The translations under genes and the position numbers were made by a program. Positions 44,134 through 55,340 of a DNA stretch of 64,000 nt are shown piece by piece. The stretch is from Lathyrus oleraceus (taxonomy: Eukaryota > Streptophyta > Magnoliopsida > Fabales > Fabaceae), in the NCBI RefSeq assembly GCF_024323335.1, contig NC_066582.1, positions 96,007,444 to 96,071,443 on the forward strand, written 5' to 3'. Below the pieces are notes generated by a model that saw only the letters and a program-made list of their open reading frames with translations, made no database searches and was not told the origin of the DNA. Position 1 is the first letter of the stretch; each line of letters starts with the position of its first letter.

Positions 44134-47100
44134 TGTAACACCTCAAAATTTGCCCTCCTCTCTTGGGACTAGCTTAGAATATTGCATTTCATTTTTAGGA
44201 CATTAGTCATTGCATCTTTGCATATCATGTGGCAACATTAAGCAAGTCATTCTCCTAAGTCTTGTTCAGAAGATTGAGAGGTTAAGAGATGCAAGCCTGA
44301 GGGTCTCATGAATTGATCACTAGCCATCTGAGAGTTTGTGCTTCAATTAGGGTTTCTTGGTTCTTCAAGGAGATTGATCATTATCTTGGTTGAAATGGTA
44401 CATCATTATCATCATGGTCTTATCATCACCAATAGGTTCATTGTGCTTGATCAGATTCCTTGAGATTAGGGTTTTGACCTCTAGTCAACCCTAATCAATC
44501 TGCATTGTGCCAATCAGGGTTTGTCAAGGAGATGGGGTCTTCATTGAGAGAGGGATCATCATATGGTTATATTGAGCTTGTGGAGGCTAGGGTTTCATCC
44601 TTGGAGCCATTTCATCAGGAGATTGAGGCTCAAGCTCAACAGTCAAGCTGAAATTCATCTATCAACTGAAAAAGTCAACCACAAGTCAACTGTTGGATTT
44701 GAAGGTGGGAGAGGGTTAGAAACACTTCATTCATGTTCAAACAAGTTTCATTTGACATTTCAAACATCAACATTGAAGAAAATAAAGTCAGATGAAAACT
44801 TTCCAAAAATAGAAAGTGACTTGTAATTCAAAATTGCCAAAAATGGAAAGGTTTTCTCCTCAAAATTACATGTCCAAGAATGCTTCAAATGAAATTTTGT
44901 CCAACATGAAAGTTGTAGATCTTGCTCTCACCTTTCTAAAAAGTCCAAGAACATGAATTTCTCATGTGAGGTTGGCAAGATATGGTCAAATCTTGGTCAA
45001 GAAAATTGGAACTTCAAAAGTGCATAACTTTTGAACCAAAAGGCCAAATGGAGTGGGATTTTTTGCCACATTCTTGTTTTGACATGCTCTATCCAATTCA
45101 AGCATCATAATCCATGAATTTCCATTGCAAAAATATTTGACTTTTCATTTGAAATTTGGAGGGAAAAGTCAAGTTCAAAAATTATTCATTGAATTCACTT
45201 CCTAACACTTGTCTTGGTTTCTGCACAGCATTTTGAAGTGAATTGAAGCCTAAAACGTGCACTGTTCCATTGGTATATGCACATGAGGGTGAATTTCAAA
45301 ATTGGTCATAAAACTTGGTTTTTGCTTAATCTTTTGCATTTTGGCTAATTGTGATTAGCAACATCATTAACAGAACATATAAGAGGCTAATCATAACTGT
45401 TTTCTTCATTAGCATAACAGAATTCTGAAATCTAGATCTAGATCCAAAAACTCTTCATTTTTTCTCTCTCACTTTTCTCCAATTTTTTGCATAAACTTTG
45501 TTTGGTTCTTGATCCAATCATCATCTACTAGCATAATTGGAGTTGTTTGAAGCAAGATCCAAGGGATTTCTTCAAGATTCGAGGACTGTTGAAGCATGTG
45601 TTCATCAATGGCATTTTGATTTTCCAGCTAGATCGTGCACAATTAACACTCAAGCCTTCATCCAAATCATCATATGAGAGCTAGGGAACTTCTGTTTGGA
45701 CTTCTAAAGGCCTGAATACACGTGTTTCACTTCTGCCATTCAATTAAGGTTAGAATTCGACTTTAATGATTCATGAAATTGATAGATGCATGTGGTAGGT
45801 CTTTCATTGGTGATCAATCTGCAATTTAAATCGTTGAAATCCATGGAGAAATGAACAAGTTACATTGATTTTAAGTTTGATGAGTGAAACTTCCATGGCT
45901 CGAATCTTTGAGCCTAGGTCGAATTAGGTTAAAATAAGCTTAGATTCGTGTTGCTTGTTGTGAGAGGAGTGCAATGGTATAGGTTTTGTGGATTTCTGTG
46001 TGAAATTGTTCTTGACCTGGGAATTAGGATGAACGCGTATGAACTTGGTTGAAGGTCCTAGGGTTTTTAATTCCAGAACGATTTTGATCTTCATCGGGCA
46101 TGGCTGCATGTGGTTTTATGTTTCTGAGCGTGTATTGGTTGCATGGATGCTTGCGTGTCAATTTGATTGGTGGATACTGATTCTCAATGCCACATAATAT
46201 AAATGAAATGGTGCATTTCATGATGAAACGCGCCACATTTCAAATACTCCCTCTATTCGATTCCAGGCGCCTACATTTTCCAACCAGGCCTTGGCATTTT
46301 ATTTCAATATTCTATCCATGTTCATACCATGCTTCATCATGATTTTTACTCACTTCAAAAATTCATAACTTCATGAATAATTGTCCAAATAATGTGTGGT
46401 TTTTTTTGTTGTGTTCCTCATGATCTCTAGAATTTAATGATTATTTTTTCATGATTTGTGCCTGTATGAATTTTAAACTTGCCTAGGGTTTGTTCATGTG
46501 TATCCAATTTGTACCTTCCATGCCATTTGCTTCATGAAATAATGAGTTTTGATCCAATGATTATGAAATTTTGCATGCTTGAAATAGACACCTTGCTGGT
46601 CATTTTGGTATAGAGTTTGTATTTTTCTCATTTCTGGTTGTGGAGATATGACATGATAAATGTAGGTGTGACAATGTGTGTCACACCTTTGCTTGCTTGA
46701 CTTGTTGATTTTATTTACCATGCCAATTCAATTTCAATTGATGTGAATTTTTGCATGATGCTACCTCTGGATGTTAGGACTGCTTGTGAATTTTTGTAGA
46801 AGTTTTGGAATGATTTATGATTTGTTTGAGATTTTCTCTTCTGGCTTGTCATTTGTGGACTTTTTGATGAGTGTTGAACTTAGATGATTTGTGAAATGCT
46901 TGATGTTTATCATATGAACTTGAAATTTTGCACATTGATTCTAGACACTTTGAAGTTTGTTTTGGCTTTGTTTTGAGACATTTATCATGTATGGATTCTG
47001 TTTTAGGCTTGTGTGAAGTTGATGCATGAAATTGTGCCCTAATTGAGCTTGTTTTGCCTTGCCTTGCCTTATGGAATTTATTTGCCATGCTTCCATGTGT

Positions 47101-49141
47101 TCAAATGACTTGAGTTTTGGTATGATGATCATGTGATGAGTTCTGTTTAGACATGATTTTTCTTGGAATTTATTGAATCCTTTTTGAGTTGATGTGGATT
47201 GATTCATTCTGTTTGCTTCAATGAGCTTTCAATTTGCATGCCTTGCCTTAGATGCTTTGTGAAATGAACTTGGTTGATGATATTGACATGGGACCAATTG
47301 GATGATGTTCTAATTTGATTGAACTTGATTTATGTCAATTTTCATGTTCTGTTTTGAATTATTTCTCTCTCTTTGACCCTAGGCCTTGTCCTAGTGGTTT
47401 GCTTCTCATGTTTGAGCTTAATTTGCAGGTTAAGAAGCATATGGCCTTGAGGAATTGATTCACTTGCTTGAGTTGACTAATTGGTCAATGTTGAACTAAT
47501 CTTGAGTTGTTTTGCAGGTGGATTAGCTCCTTTGAGTTGAGCTTGTGCCTTTCTTTGATGCATTGCTTGTTGTCTGTTTGTACAGTTAACTGTTGACCAT
47601 TAGCTTGTCTGTTTGACTGTTTGAGTTGAATACTAACTGAGCTAGATTGTTTTCAGGTACATTAGTTGCTTAAGTTCTTTGAACTTGCTTTTGCTGTTGC
47701 TTGGTTTCTTAACCAATTGAGGTATAACTCACTGACTTCATGTAGTCTGGAAGACCTGGCCTGTTACTTGGTCAGGCACCTGTCTGAAGTCCTCCTTAAG
47801 AGGCAATGCTTGTGTATGTTTATCTTTGTGCCAAGCAGGAAAAGACCTTTGATAAGGCAATTGGCAGATACAAGAGATGTGCAATCCATCTCCTGCTATT
47901 CAGTTGAGTCATCCCTTTGCTCACACAACTGGTGTTGATGCATTGTGGATATTAACCCAAGATCTATGTTGAGTCAGCCATATGTGTAGAAGGGTTCCAA
48001 CTTTCTGAACCCACACATTCCTTTGTCTAAAGCTCTCTCAGGCCAGGGATAAGAGCTGTGAGGCACACCCCTCACTTCCCATTTCATCTGTTTCACCCTA
48101 ACTCTCAATGTTAGGGTTAAGAGCTAACTACACCCGATTACAGTTGGCTTGTGTTTCACAGCTTAACCTTGTGTGAGCCCACTTTGTTTGTATATAGTGT
48201 GTGCTAATTGTGTGTATGATTGTTTATTATGTTTGCTTTGTTTTGCTTTGCCTGTTTAAGATAGCTTGCTGCCTGTGTAAGTTATATAGAAAACTCAACC
48301 TAGGACCATTGTGGAATACATGATAACTATTAGGCTCGAGTCAGTCTCCCTTCTAGTTTGTCATTTCCCAGTCTCTGGTTAGGAGAAAGTTTCTCCCCTG
48401 TTAAGGGGAACTACGTTGCCCTGATCCTCATACCAGATGAGGTACGTAGGCAGGAGGTCGTACGAGATCTCTCTGGGCACCCTTTTTCTTTTTGTGTGTG
48501 TTTGCTTGACGGTTATTAGGCTCGAGTTCCCGACTCCCTATTAACTTGTTGTTTGTCATCCTTCTTGTGTGTGTAGGAGATGGATGTAAGCCCAACGATT
48601 GGCATTCCGTATCCTATTGTTGTGTGCTTGGAGTCCGATGTAAGTCCAGCAATTGGCGTTTGGTTTCCAGTGTGGGTTTGTTGGTTCGGAGTCTGATGTA
48701 AGTCCAGCGATTGGCATTCGGTTTCCATGTTTGCCTGTTTGCGTGTGTTTTGTTTCGGCGCGCGTGAGCCGAACTACGGTAGCTCTGATTCTCATTCTAG
48801 ATGAGATACGTAGGCATAGGATGCGATATCCTAGCGAGCCCTTTCCCCTCTTTTCCTACCTGTGTTGTTTCCAGTGTGTGTGTGTGATGTTTGTGAGCAG
48901 TTTTAGCAACCTTATTCTTTCCTTCTGAGCGTGGATCCCGTCGAGTACGACGGATGCGTAGGGGTGCTAATACCTTCCCTTCGCATAACCGACTCCCGAT
49001 CCCATCTCTCTTTGGTCGCGAGACCATGTCTTTCCCAGGTTTACTTCGAGCGTTTCCTTTCCCTCTTTGGGATAAATAACGCACGGTGGCGGCTCTGTTT
49101 GCTTTGTTTTTGCCCGCCGGTTGTTTTTCGTGGATGCGACA
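44134..49141 (+). repeat. 5' LTR of the plus Ogre
   Basis: 5,008 bases, from TGTAACACCTCAAAATTTGC to GGATGCGACA. A possible TATA element, ATATAAAT, lies near 46197. Close to the end are GGTGCTAATACCTTCCCTTC (near 48962) and a GT run near 48873 that is one unit shorter than in the 3' LTR. ORFs inside it are repeated in the other LTR and do not look real. Confidence 0.97.
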
Positions 49142-49143
49142 GC

Positions 49144-49161
49144 TGGCGACTCTGCTGGGGA
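49144..49161 (+). other. Primer-binding site of the plus Ogre
   Basis: TGGCGACTCTGCTGGGGA, two bases after the LTR. After TGG the bases CGACTCTG match the discriminator and acceptor stem of plant tRNA-Arg with one difference, as described for Ogre. Confidence 0.92.
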
Positions 49162-50192
49162 AAATAGAAGTTGACCTATTGCTGGTCCATCTTCCCTAAG
49201 CGAGTCTCTCCTAGCGCTCTAGGATAGTTTAGGTTGCTTGTGCTGCTATTTATTGCATTGATTATTCTTTTGTGTATATATTTGCATAAATATTTGCATG
49301 CATCATGCTATCATTGTTGCTGTCCTCTGTACAGGTGGTTCCTATGATTTGGGGTGGGTGTTCTGAGTGGGGCTAAAACCCAGGCCCGAGTATACACCGA
49401 GGATTAGTGTGGTCTCACGTTCCTCACATGTTGGTTGGGCATGTTGTTGCGACGTGACATACCACAAGCCGGACGAGGTTCATCTGAGAGAGCTCTTCCA
49501 TTGTGGAGTATTCCACTTTGGTCTAGTTACCTCTTTTGAGCTATTGACTTCGGTGACCGTTCTTTCCCGGATCTTTGGTTTAAACGATCTTAAGAGAGCT
49601 GCAACGGAACACCCGAAAGGGCAAACCCGTTGAGTATCTTTGCCCGATTGTTGAGACCATTATCCGCCTTAGGATAACCTGATTAGAATTTACCTGTGAG
49701 GGGAGGGTTGATTCTTACAGATGCATGTTCTGATGGTGACTTTGATGGTGACTAATGGTTTAGCCGTTGATCAGAGTCCTATTTATAAGTCAGATTTATG
49801 GACATTTATTTCCGAGACGCCAGAGTTCTGTCCGTGTTATTTATCAGTGGGGATCCGTTTATTTCAGGATTCCCCGGGCTGGTTCAGATGGTTGTGTGGT
49901 TATCAGATCAGTGAATCTCTGGTTGATGATGGTGATGTATCTTTCAGTTCCGTTTATTTCGGAACTCCTAAGTCGGATTTATGGTTACATATTCCTTCAG
50001 ATGGTTGTGATCAGTTCAGAGATCAGGCTTCAGTGTAGCAGTTGTTCAGATGACTTGGAGGGTGGCACAATGCATTGCATTCATTCATCATCATCATTCA
50101 CATTTTGCATTTACCTGCATCTAACTCATGTTTATCCATATGCAGGGACATTCTTGATCGAGATTCTGGTTGAGAGACTTCTTTGCTCAGAT
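49162..50192 (+). other. 5' untranslated region of the plus Ogre
   Basis: An open frame reaches back to 49767, but its translation has no protein character before about 50150, so I treat this as leader. Repeated words (TCCGTTTATTTC and TTATTTC, CAGATGGTTGTG) occur at 49780-50000. Confidence 0.65.
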
Positions 50193-51914
50193 ATGAGGCC
50201 CGGTTTGAAAGAGGATGTTGTCTATAGTTTCTTTGATCCAGAGATCAGTATGCTGAAGGATATGATAGCATTGATTACACCCGACCATGTGGGATTGTTT
50301 CGTGAGATGTATGGGGGTATTCTGAAGATGGTTTTCAGGCTCACCGACAGAGATAGAAGCGCCATCCATACTCTTCTCCAGTTTTATGACCCTGGTCTGA
50401 GGTGTTTCGTCTTCCCGGATTACTTATTGGGGCCTTTGATGGAGGACTATGCTGGTATCTTGGGCATTCAGATCAGAAATCAGGTTCCTTTCTATGCTAC
50501 TAAGGAAGCACCTGATATTGGTGGGATATCCCGTGCTCTTTATTTGAGTCCGGAAATGATTAAGGGGGGTCTGAAAGAGAAGGGGAAGTTGCGTGGGTTT
50601 CATCTGAGTTTCCTAGAGGGTAAGGCCAAGGAGCATGCTGAGTTGGGTAACTGGAAAGCTGTCTGTGCCTTGATTGCTGTGAGCATTTATGGGACTATTC
50701 TGTTTCCTAATCAGAAGAGCTTCGTGGATATTAATGCCATCCGCTTGTTTGTTCAGAGGAACCCCATCCCTACCTTGATTGGAGATGTCTATTACTCGGT
50801 CCATAACAGGAATGAGAAGCGGCGTGGGGGATTGATCCGATGTTGCACTCAGCTACTATACAAATGGTTCATGGGATATTTGCCTTCCAGGGGTGCGTTT
50901 GTTCTTCTCGACCATACGGTCAATTGGGCGACCAAGCTGATGGGTTTGCGGGCCAAAGACATAGCTTGGACTCATAGTAGCGGGGTTGGACAGGACTTCA
51001 TTTGCAGTTGTGGGAGTTTTCCCAATGTGCCTCTTATAGGAGTTCAGGGTTGCATTAATTATAACCCGACACTTCTTAAGAGACAAATGGGATTCGCTAT
51101 GGAGGTTCCTCCTCTCAAGAGTGAGATCCAGGAAACTTTGTACTTCCCGGTTGAGGGCAATCAGGCCAGGTTGAGGCAAGTATCTGATGCATGGCGCAAC
51201 ATTCAAAGGAAAGGCAAGTTTTCTTGGGGTAGAGCTAATAACCGGTCTTTCCCTCCATTTGATGACTGGCTCTGCAAGAGAGTGGAGCTCACTTGTCTAC
51301 CATTTCCTATGGTTGATCCTTGGTATCCGTTGATTGAGGAATCTCCTTCTTCTGTCAGTATGAGAGAATTCCTCGAGATGAAGAAAGCAAGAGGTCAGCT
51401 GCAGGCGGAGAAGACTAAATTAGAGATGAGTGTTGCTCGGGTTCAGATGGCTAATCAGGAGATTAGAGGGAGGATGGAAGATCAGGATAAGAGACATGCT
51501 CTTGTGGTGAAGCGCTTTGAGATGGATACCGCTTACTATGGCAAGGTCAGCCAAGCTTTAGAGTCATCCATAAGGGAGCACGACATCACCAAGGAGAGGT
51601 TGGCCAGAGCTTCGAAGGTCATTGAAGATGAGAATAGAAGGCAAATCCTTGTGAGAGATCAGAGGGAAGATAGAGTCAGAATCCTCATCGCCGAATGGGA
51701 AGCAAAGATGAAGGTTAAGGAAGCAGAGAACGCGAAGATTGTTGCCGAGAGAGATCACTACATTGCTGAGAGAGATCATTATTTCCGACAGATGAAGATT
51801 CACCAGGAGGAGATAGGGAGATTGCAACAGGAGAACACTGAGCTCAGGTTTGCCGTGAAGTTTACCAAGATGGTAGATGATGCAGAGCCGTCTGCGGGAC
51901 CTTCTTCAGTATAG
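50193..51914 (+). CDS. Ogre ORF1 protein, 573 residues, intact
   Basis: Start chosen at the ATG at 50193 (MRPGLKEDVVYSF), where protein-like sequence begins, not at the in-frame ATG at 49767. Residues about 1-390 form a globular part: LLQFYDPGLRCFVFPDY near 65-85, GILGIQIRNQVPFY, VSIYGTILFPNQKSFVDINA near 165-185, LLYKWFMGYLP, CINYNPTLLKRQMGF near 290-305, WGRANNRSFPPFDDWL. This resembles plant mobile-domain-like proteins and is the ORF1 typical of Ogre. Residues about 395-560 are a long coiled coil (SMREFLEMKKARGQLQAEKT through REEIGRLQQENTEL-like sequence). The same protein, broken, is found at 23259-24764. Role unknown. It is the only long unbroken ORF of the element. Confidence 0.9.
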   Translation: MRPGLKEDVVYSFFDPEISMLKDMIALITPDHVGLFREMYGGILKMVFRLTDRDRSAIHTLLQFYDPGLRCFVFPDYLLGPLMEDYAGILGIQIRNQVPFYATKEAPDIGGISRALYLSPEMIKGGLKEKGKLRGFHLSFLEGKAKEHAELGNWKAVCALIAVSIYGTILFPNQKSFVDINAIRLFVQRNPIPTLIGDVYYSVHNRNEKRRGGLIRCCTQLLYKWFMGYLPSRGAFVLLDHTVNWATKLMGLRAKDIAWTHSSGVGQDFICSCGSFPNVPLIGVQGCINYNPTLLKRQMGFAMEVPPLKSEIQETLYFPVEGNQARLRQVSDAWRNIQRKGKFSWGRANNRSFPPFDDWLCKRVELTCLPFPMVDPWYPLIEESPSSVSMREFLEMKKARGQLQAEKTKLEMSVARVQMANQEIRGRMEDQDKRHALVVKRFEMDTAYYGKVSQALESSIREHDITKERLARASKVIEDENRRQILVRDQREDRVRILIAEWEAKMKVKEAENAKIVAERDHYIAERDHYFRQMKIHQEEIGRLQQENTELRFAVKFTKMVDDAEPSAGPSSV

Positions 51915-52365
51915 CCTCTTGTTATCATTTGTGTTGGATTACCGTCAGGCCTGTTGACGGAATTCACGTGCTAGTATTTTCTTTCTGATTCTGGAGAATT
52001 GTAATTTGACTTGTGTCAGCCTGATGTATGACTCTTGCCCGTGCAGTGCACTTTTGATATGCAATGGTTATTTTCATTCAGTGATCGGTCTTCAAGCTTT
52101 ATTTTCTTTCCTGTATGCACTCACATAGCACACACATGGTTGGTTGGGTGATATCTTTGCTAAATCATATATCTCTGATCTTTATGGCAAAATCAACAGA
52201 TGTGATGTCAGAATATTGTCGCCGAATTATTATCAGTCTCGATGAAACCAGGATCGAAGGACAGAGTGTTCCTCATATGGATAGACATTGCATTCATGTG
52301 TGAGTCATAATAACTGTTTTCTATTTTGCAGGTGTCAGCTTCTAACATGTTTGATTGACACATGA
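51915..52365 (+). other. Spacer between ORF1 and gag
   Basis: Non-coding; nothing else recognised. Confidence 0.6.
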
Positions 52366-53616
52366 ATGATGAATCTTCCCAACGCCGACCTTCTCGAATT
52401 GAAAGAGATGAAGGAGTTATTCAGTGTTGTGCGAGGGCTCGCCTTGGGGCAGAAGGCAATCACCGAGAAGGTGGAGAGGGTTGAAAACTGGATGAGAATG
52501 GGGGAAATCCAGGGAGATGCTCTGTCGTCTGGAGTAAAGAAGCCCTCTGGCAATAGTCAGCTTAAGAAGGAGGGTGAATCAAGTGATGTGTATGCCAAGA
52601 GGGGTAAGGATCGTTATCACCCGTACACTGCTGCGGTAACAATGCCTGCTGGTAATCAATCGGTACAACAGCAACATCAACCACCTCAACAGAGAGCACA
52701 GAAAGCTGGGTACCAAGTGAGAGGAAAGGGGGTTGATCGTCAATTTGATAGGCCACCCATGACGTATGCTCTTCTGTTGAAGAGGTTGAAGGATCTTGGA
52801 TTGGTGCGGCCAAGGATGTTGACTCCGTTGAAACCTGATCAGAGGCCTGCTGGTTATGATGAGAATGCCAAATGTGAATTTCACTCTGGTGCCCCTGAAC
52901 ACAATGTGGAGAATTGTAAAGCTTTTAAGCATATTGTCCAGGACCTGGTGGATTCCAAGGCCATTAATTTTGCACAATCTCTAAATGTTAATGCTAATCA
53001 CATGCCCGCGCATGGTCAGATGGGGATGAGTGCAATTGCTGAGGATAGGAGGATGATTGGGCTGATGAATGGGGATCAGTTAAAAGCTCCAATGTCTGTG
53101 GTTCAGAGACCTCTGATGAAGAATGGAGATTTCCCTGGTTGTGATAATTGTTGTGCGGCTGTCGCCACAAACGGGTGTGTAATGATAAGGGAAACGGCTC
53201 AGAGAACAATGGATGGTGAAAAATTTGAAACACCATGTCAGGCAGTTGAAACTGTCAAGGTGGAGAATGCCATTATTGCTGAGAAAGAGAAAAAGTTGTC
53301 CATTTCTTCTTACAAACAAGCCGTGGAAGTGGTAAGAAATGGAGGGATCCCAGGCTGGGGAAAGATCATAGACATTATGGTGAAGGCGGATATGTTCGGG
53401 GTTGGATATCATCCGGATCAAGAGTCGTCTAGACAAAACAGAGGACGTCGTCCACCGTTCACATTTGTCAGTACCGGAGTGCTAGATCCAGGTCACGCCT
53501 ATACAGTGGGTGAAGAGATTGACAGTGACCGCGAGCTGGAGTCGTGGATAAAATCGTGCGTACCAGGGAACTGGAAGGCCTCAAAGATCATCACTGTCAC
53601 TCATCCGGAAGAGTAA
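52366..53616 (+). CDS. gag: Shortened Ogre gag-protease-region ORF, 416 residues
   Basis: A continuous frame assembled from separated parts of the family's Gag-Pro. Residues about 8-45: helical gag N-terminus (ELKEMKELFSVVRGLALGQ). Residues about 130-200: the Cys-His cluster segment (NAKCEFHSGAPEHNVENCKAFKH). Residues about 255-285: CDNCCAAVATNGCVMI, like the NPRGCVIVKR segment. Residues about 320-416: the stretch that normally follows the protease (GIPGWGKIIDIM, MFGVGYHPDQESSRQN, then an acidic end). The capsid core (ALRWYMGLD region) and the protease active site are absent. Deletions have kept the frame open, which may mean the shortened protein is made; function is unknown. Confidence 0.75.
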   Translation: MMNLPNADLLELKEMKELFSVVRGLALGQKAITEKVERVENWMRMGEIQGDALSSGVKKPSGNSQLKKEGESSDVYAKRGKDRYHPYTAAVTMPAGNQSVQQQHQPPQQRAQKAGYQVRGKGVDRQFDRPPMTYALLLKRLKDLGLVRPRMLTPLKPDQRPAGYDENAKCEFHSGAPEHNVENCKAFKHIVQDLVDSKAINFAQSLNVNANHMPAHGQMGMSAIAEDRRMIGLMNGDQLKAPMSVVQRPLMKNGDFPGCDNCCAAVATNGCVMIRETAQRTMDGEKFETPCQAVETVKVENAIIAEKEKKLSISSYKQAVEVVRNGGIPGWGKIIDIMVKADMFGVGYHPDQESSRQNRGRRPPFTFVSTGVLDPGHAYTVGEEIDSDRELESWIKSCVPGNWKASKIITVTHPEE

Positions 53617-53989
53617 TGTTTTCTGTTTTCAGTTTTATTTGCATGGAAGCCATACGTTTTGCCCAAAATGTAATGGTTCATTGTAAGGGTCATCTCATGT
53701 GTTTCATTTTGCAACGTTTTGCATCATTAATAAATGGATGTTTTTCATATTAAAAGCGGTGTTCCCTGTTTTTCATTTATTTTTGCAGTTTAAAAATAAA
53801 AAAATGGCAATGTTTGTTTTCATTTTTCCCTTTTTTTGATTTGACTCGTTCCAACTTCGAAAAATAATTCTCCTGATCTCGTTGATAACAATTCAGTTAC
53901 ACCTCTGTATGACTTCGACAATCCGATCTATCATGCCGAAGAAGAAGGCGAAGAAGATTGTGATCTGCTGGAAGATTAGCCAGGTTGTT
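53617..53989 (+). other. Possible Ogre intron and start of the pol exon
   Basis: Pyrimidine-rich stretch ending in TTTTTGCAG (53780-53788). After it, coding resumes with LYDFDNPIYHAEEEGEEDC (about 53910-53965), as in the other plus-strand fragment. A donor is not certain; GTAAGGG at 53682 is the best match I see. Confidence 0.4.
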
Positions 53990-54480
53990 GAAACAAGAGG
54001 AGAAGGTGATTCAACCGCATGAGGAGCGATTCAAGATTGTTATTCCAGGCACCGCCTAGGTCAGAAAGGAAGTGGAAATTGGGGTCGCTTCAGAGGCGAG
54101 TCGAGAGCAGAATGGTAGCCCTGTTGAAAGAGCATGTGGATACCTTCGCCTGGTCGTGTTAGGATATGCCAGGGTCGGATACCAATGTCGTTATATGCAA
54201 GCTACCATTAGGAGGAGACTGTCCTCTAGAGAAGCAGAACGCTGATGCCACGTATCATGGTGACTTTGTTTCATGATATGATTCATCATGAAGTTGAATG
54301 CTATGTTGATGACATGATAGCAAAGTCCCAAACAGAAGTGGGGCATTCAGCTGACATTGGGTCAAGTTGGTTGACCGGTTGAGACAATTCAAACTGAGGT
54401 TGAATTCAAATAAGTGCACTTTCAGCGTGCGGTCCGGTAAGCTGCTGGGGTTCATTGTAAGAGAGGAATCGAGGTTGATC
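53990..54480 (+). pseudogene. pol: Ogre reverse transcriptase, mostly deleted
   Basis: Linker (LKQEEKVIQPHEERF), then ALLKEHVDTFAWS near 54120-54155 and a jump near 54240 past most of the palm to MVTLFHDMIHHEVECYVDDMIAKSQTE (54258-54338; YVDD at 54302-54313), then FKLRLNSNKCTFSVRSGKLLGFIV (54388-54460). Frame changes and stops throughout. Confidence 0.88.
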
Positions 54481-54484
54481 CTGC

Positions 54485-54531
54485 TAAAAAAAAAATAAAA
54501 TAAAAAAATAAAAAAGAAAAAGCAATACAAA
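54485..54531 (+). repeat. A-rich insertion in RT
   Basis: About 45 bases of A runs broken by single T or G, between GFIV... and MPEPKTEKEV, where the family has no such sequence. Confidence 0.8.
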
Positions 54532-55340
54532 GAAATGCCTGAACCGAAAACAGAAAAAGAGGTTTGTGGTTTCTTAGACAGATTGAACTGCATTTCACGG
54601 TTCACATCTCATCTAACAGCCACGTGTGGACCCATATTCAAGCTGTTGAAAAAAAGATCAAACGGTCAGGTGGAATAATGATTGCCAAGGGGCATTGAAA
54701 AATAAAAGAATAAGTTGCAGGAACCTCCGATTCTGATGCCTGTGGAGGCACGACCGCTAATTCAGTACTTGACAGCCCTCGAGGGATCTATAAGGTGTGT
54801 ATTGGGGCAGCATGACGAGTCTGGTCGAAAAGAGCATGCAATTTACCTTAGCAAAAAGTTTACCGACTGTGAAACAATACATTCACTGCTCGAGAAAACT
54901 TGTTGTACTTTGGCATAGGCTGCTCGCCGACTGAGACAGTATATGCTGGTTCGTACCACTTTATGGATTTCCAAGATGGATCCGATCGAGTAGATTTTTG
55001 AAAAGTCAGCATTGACCGAACGGGTTGCGAGAGGGTAGATGATTTTGACTGATTTCGATATTCAGTATACCTCTCAGAAGGCAATCAAGGGGAGTGTATT
55101 GTCTGATTACCTCGCCCAATAACCCATTGAGGATTATCAACCGAGGAAGTTTGAGTTCCCTGATGAGGACATCTCGAGGTGCTCAAATCAAAAGATTGTG
55201 AGGAACCAATCCCGGAGGAGGGGCCTGACCCCGAATCCGAACGGATTCTGATGTCTGATGGGGTTAATGTGAAGGAGTTAATGTTGCTTTGGTTACGCAA
55301 AAGGGATCCCACGTTCTTTTTGTTGCCCGGATGACATTTG
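54532..55340 (+). pseudogene. pol: Ogre RT connection and RNase H remnants
   Basis: KTEKEVCGFLDRLNCISRFTSHLTA, then PILMPVEARPLIQYLTALEGSIRCVLGQHDESGRKEHAIYLSKKF-type sequence (54727-54870), DYLAQ near 55108, and scattered pieces toward RNase H. Stops near 54916, 54991, 55036 and 55120. No functional domain. Confidence 0.85.

Noticed and set aside
47666..47938. 90-codon ORF in the Ogre LTR, also at 62283-62555
   Set aside because: Same ORF in both LTRs by duplication; no domain and no sign of a gene.
49767..50192. N-terminal extension of Ogre ORF1
   Set aside because: The translation is Phe/Ile-rich without family similarity and is absent from the minus Ogre ORF1; likely leader.
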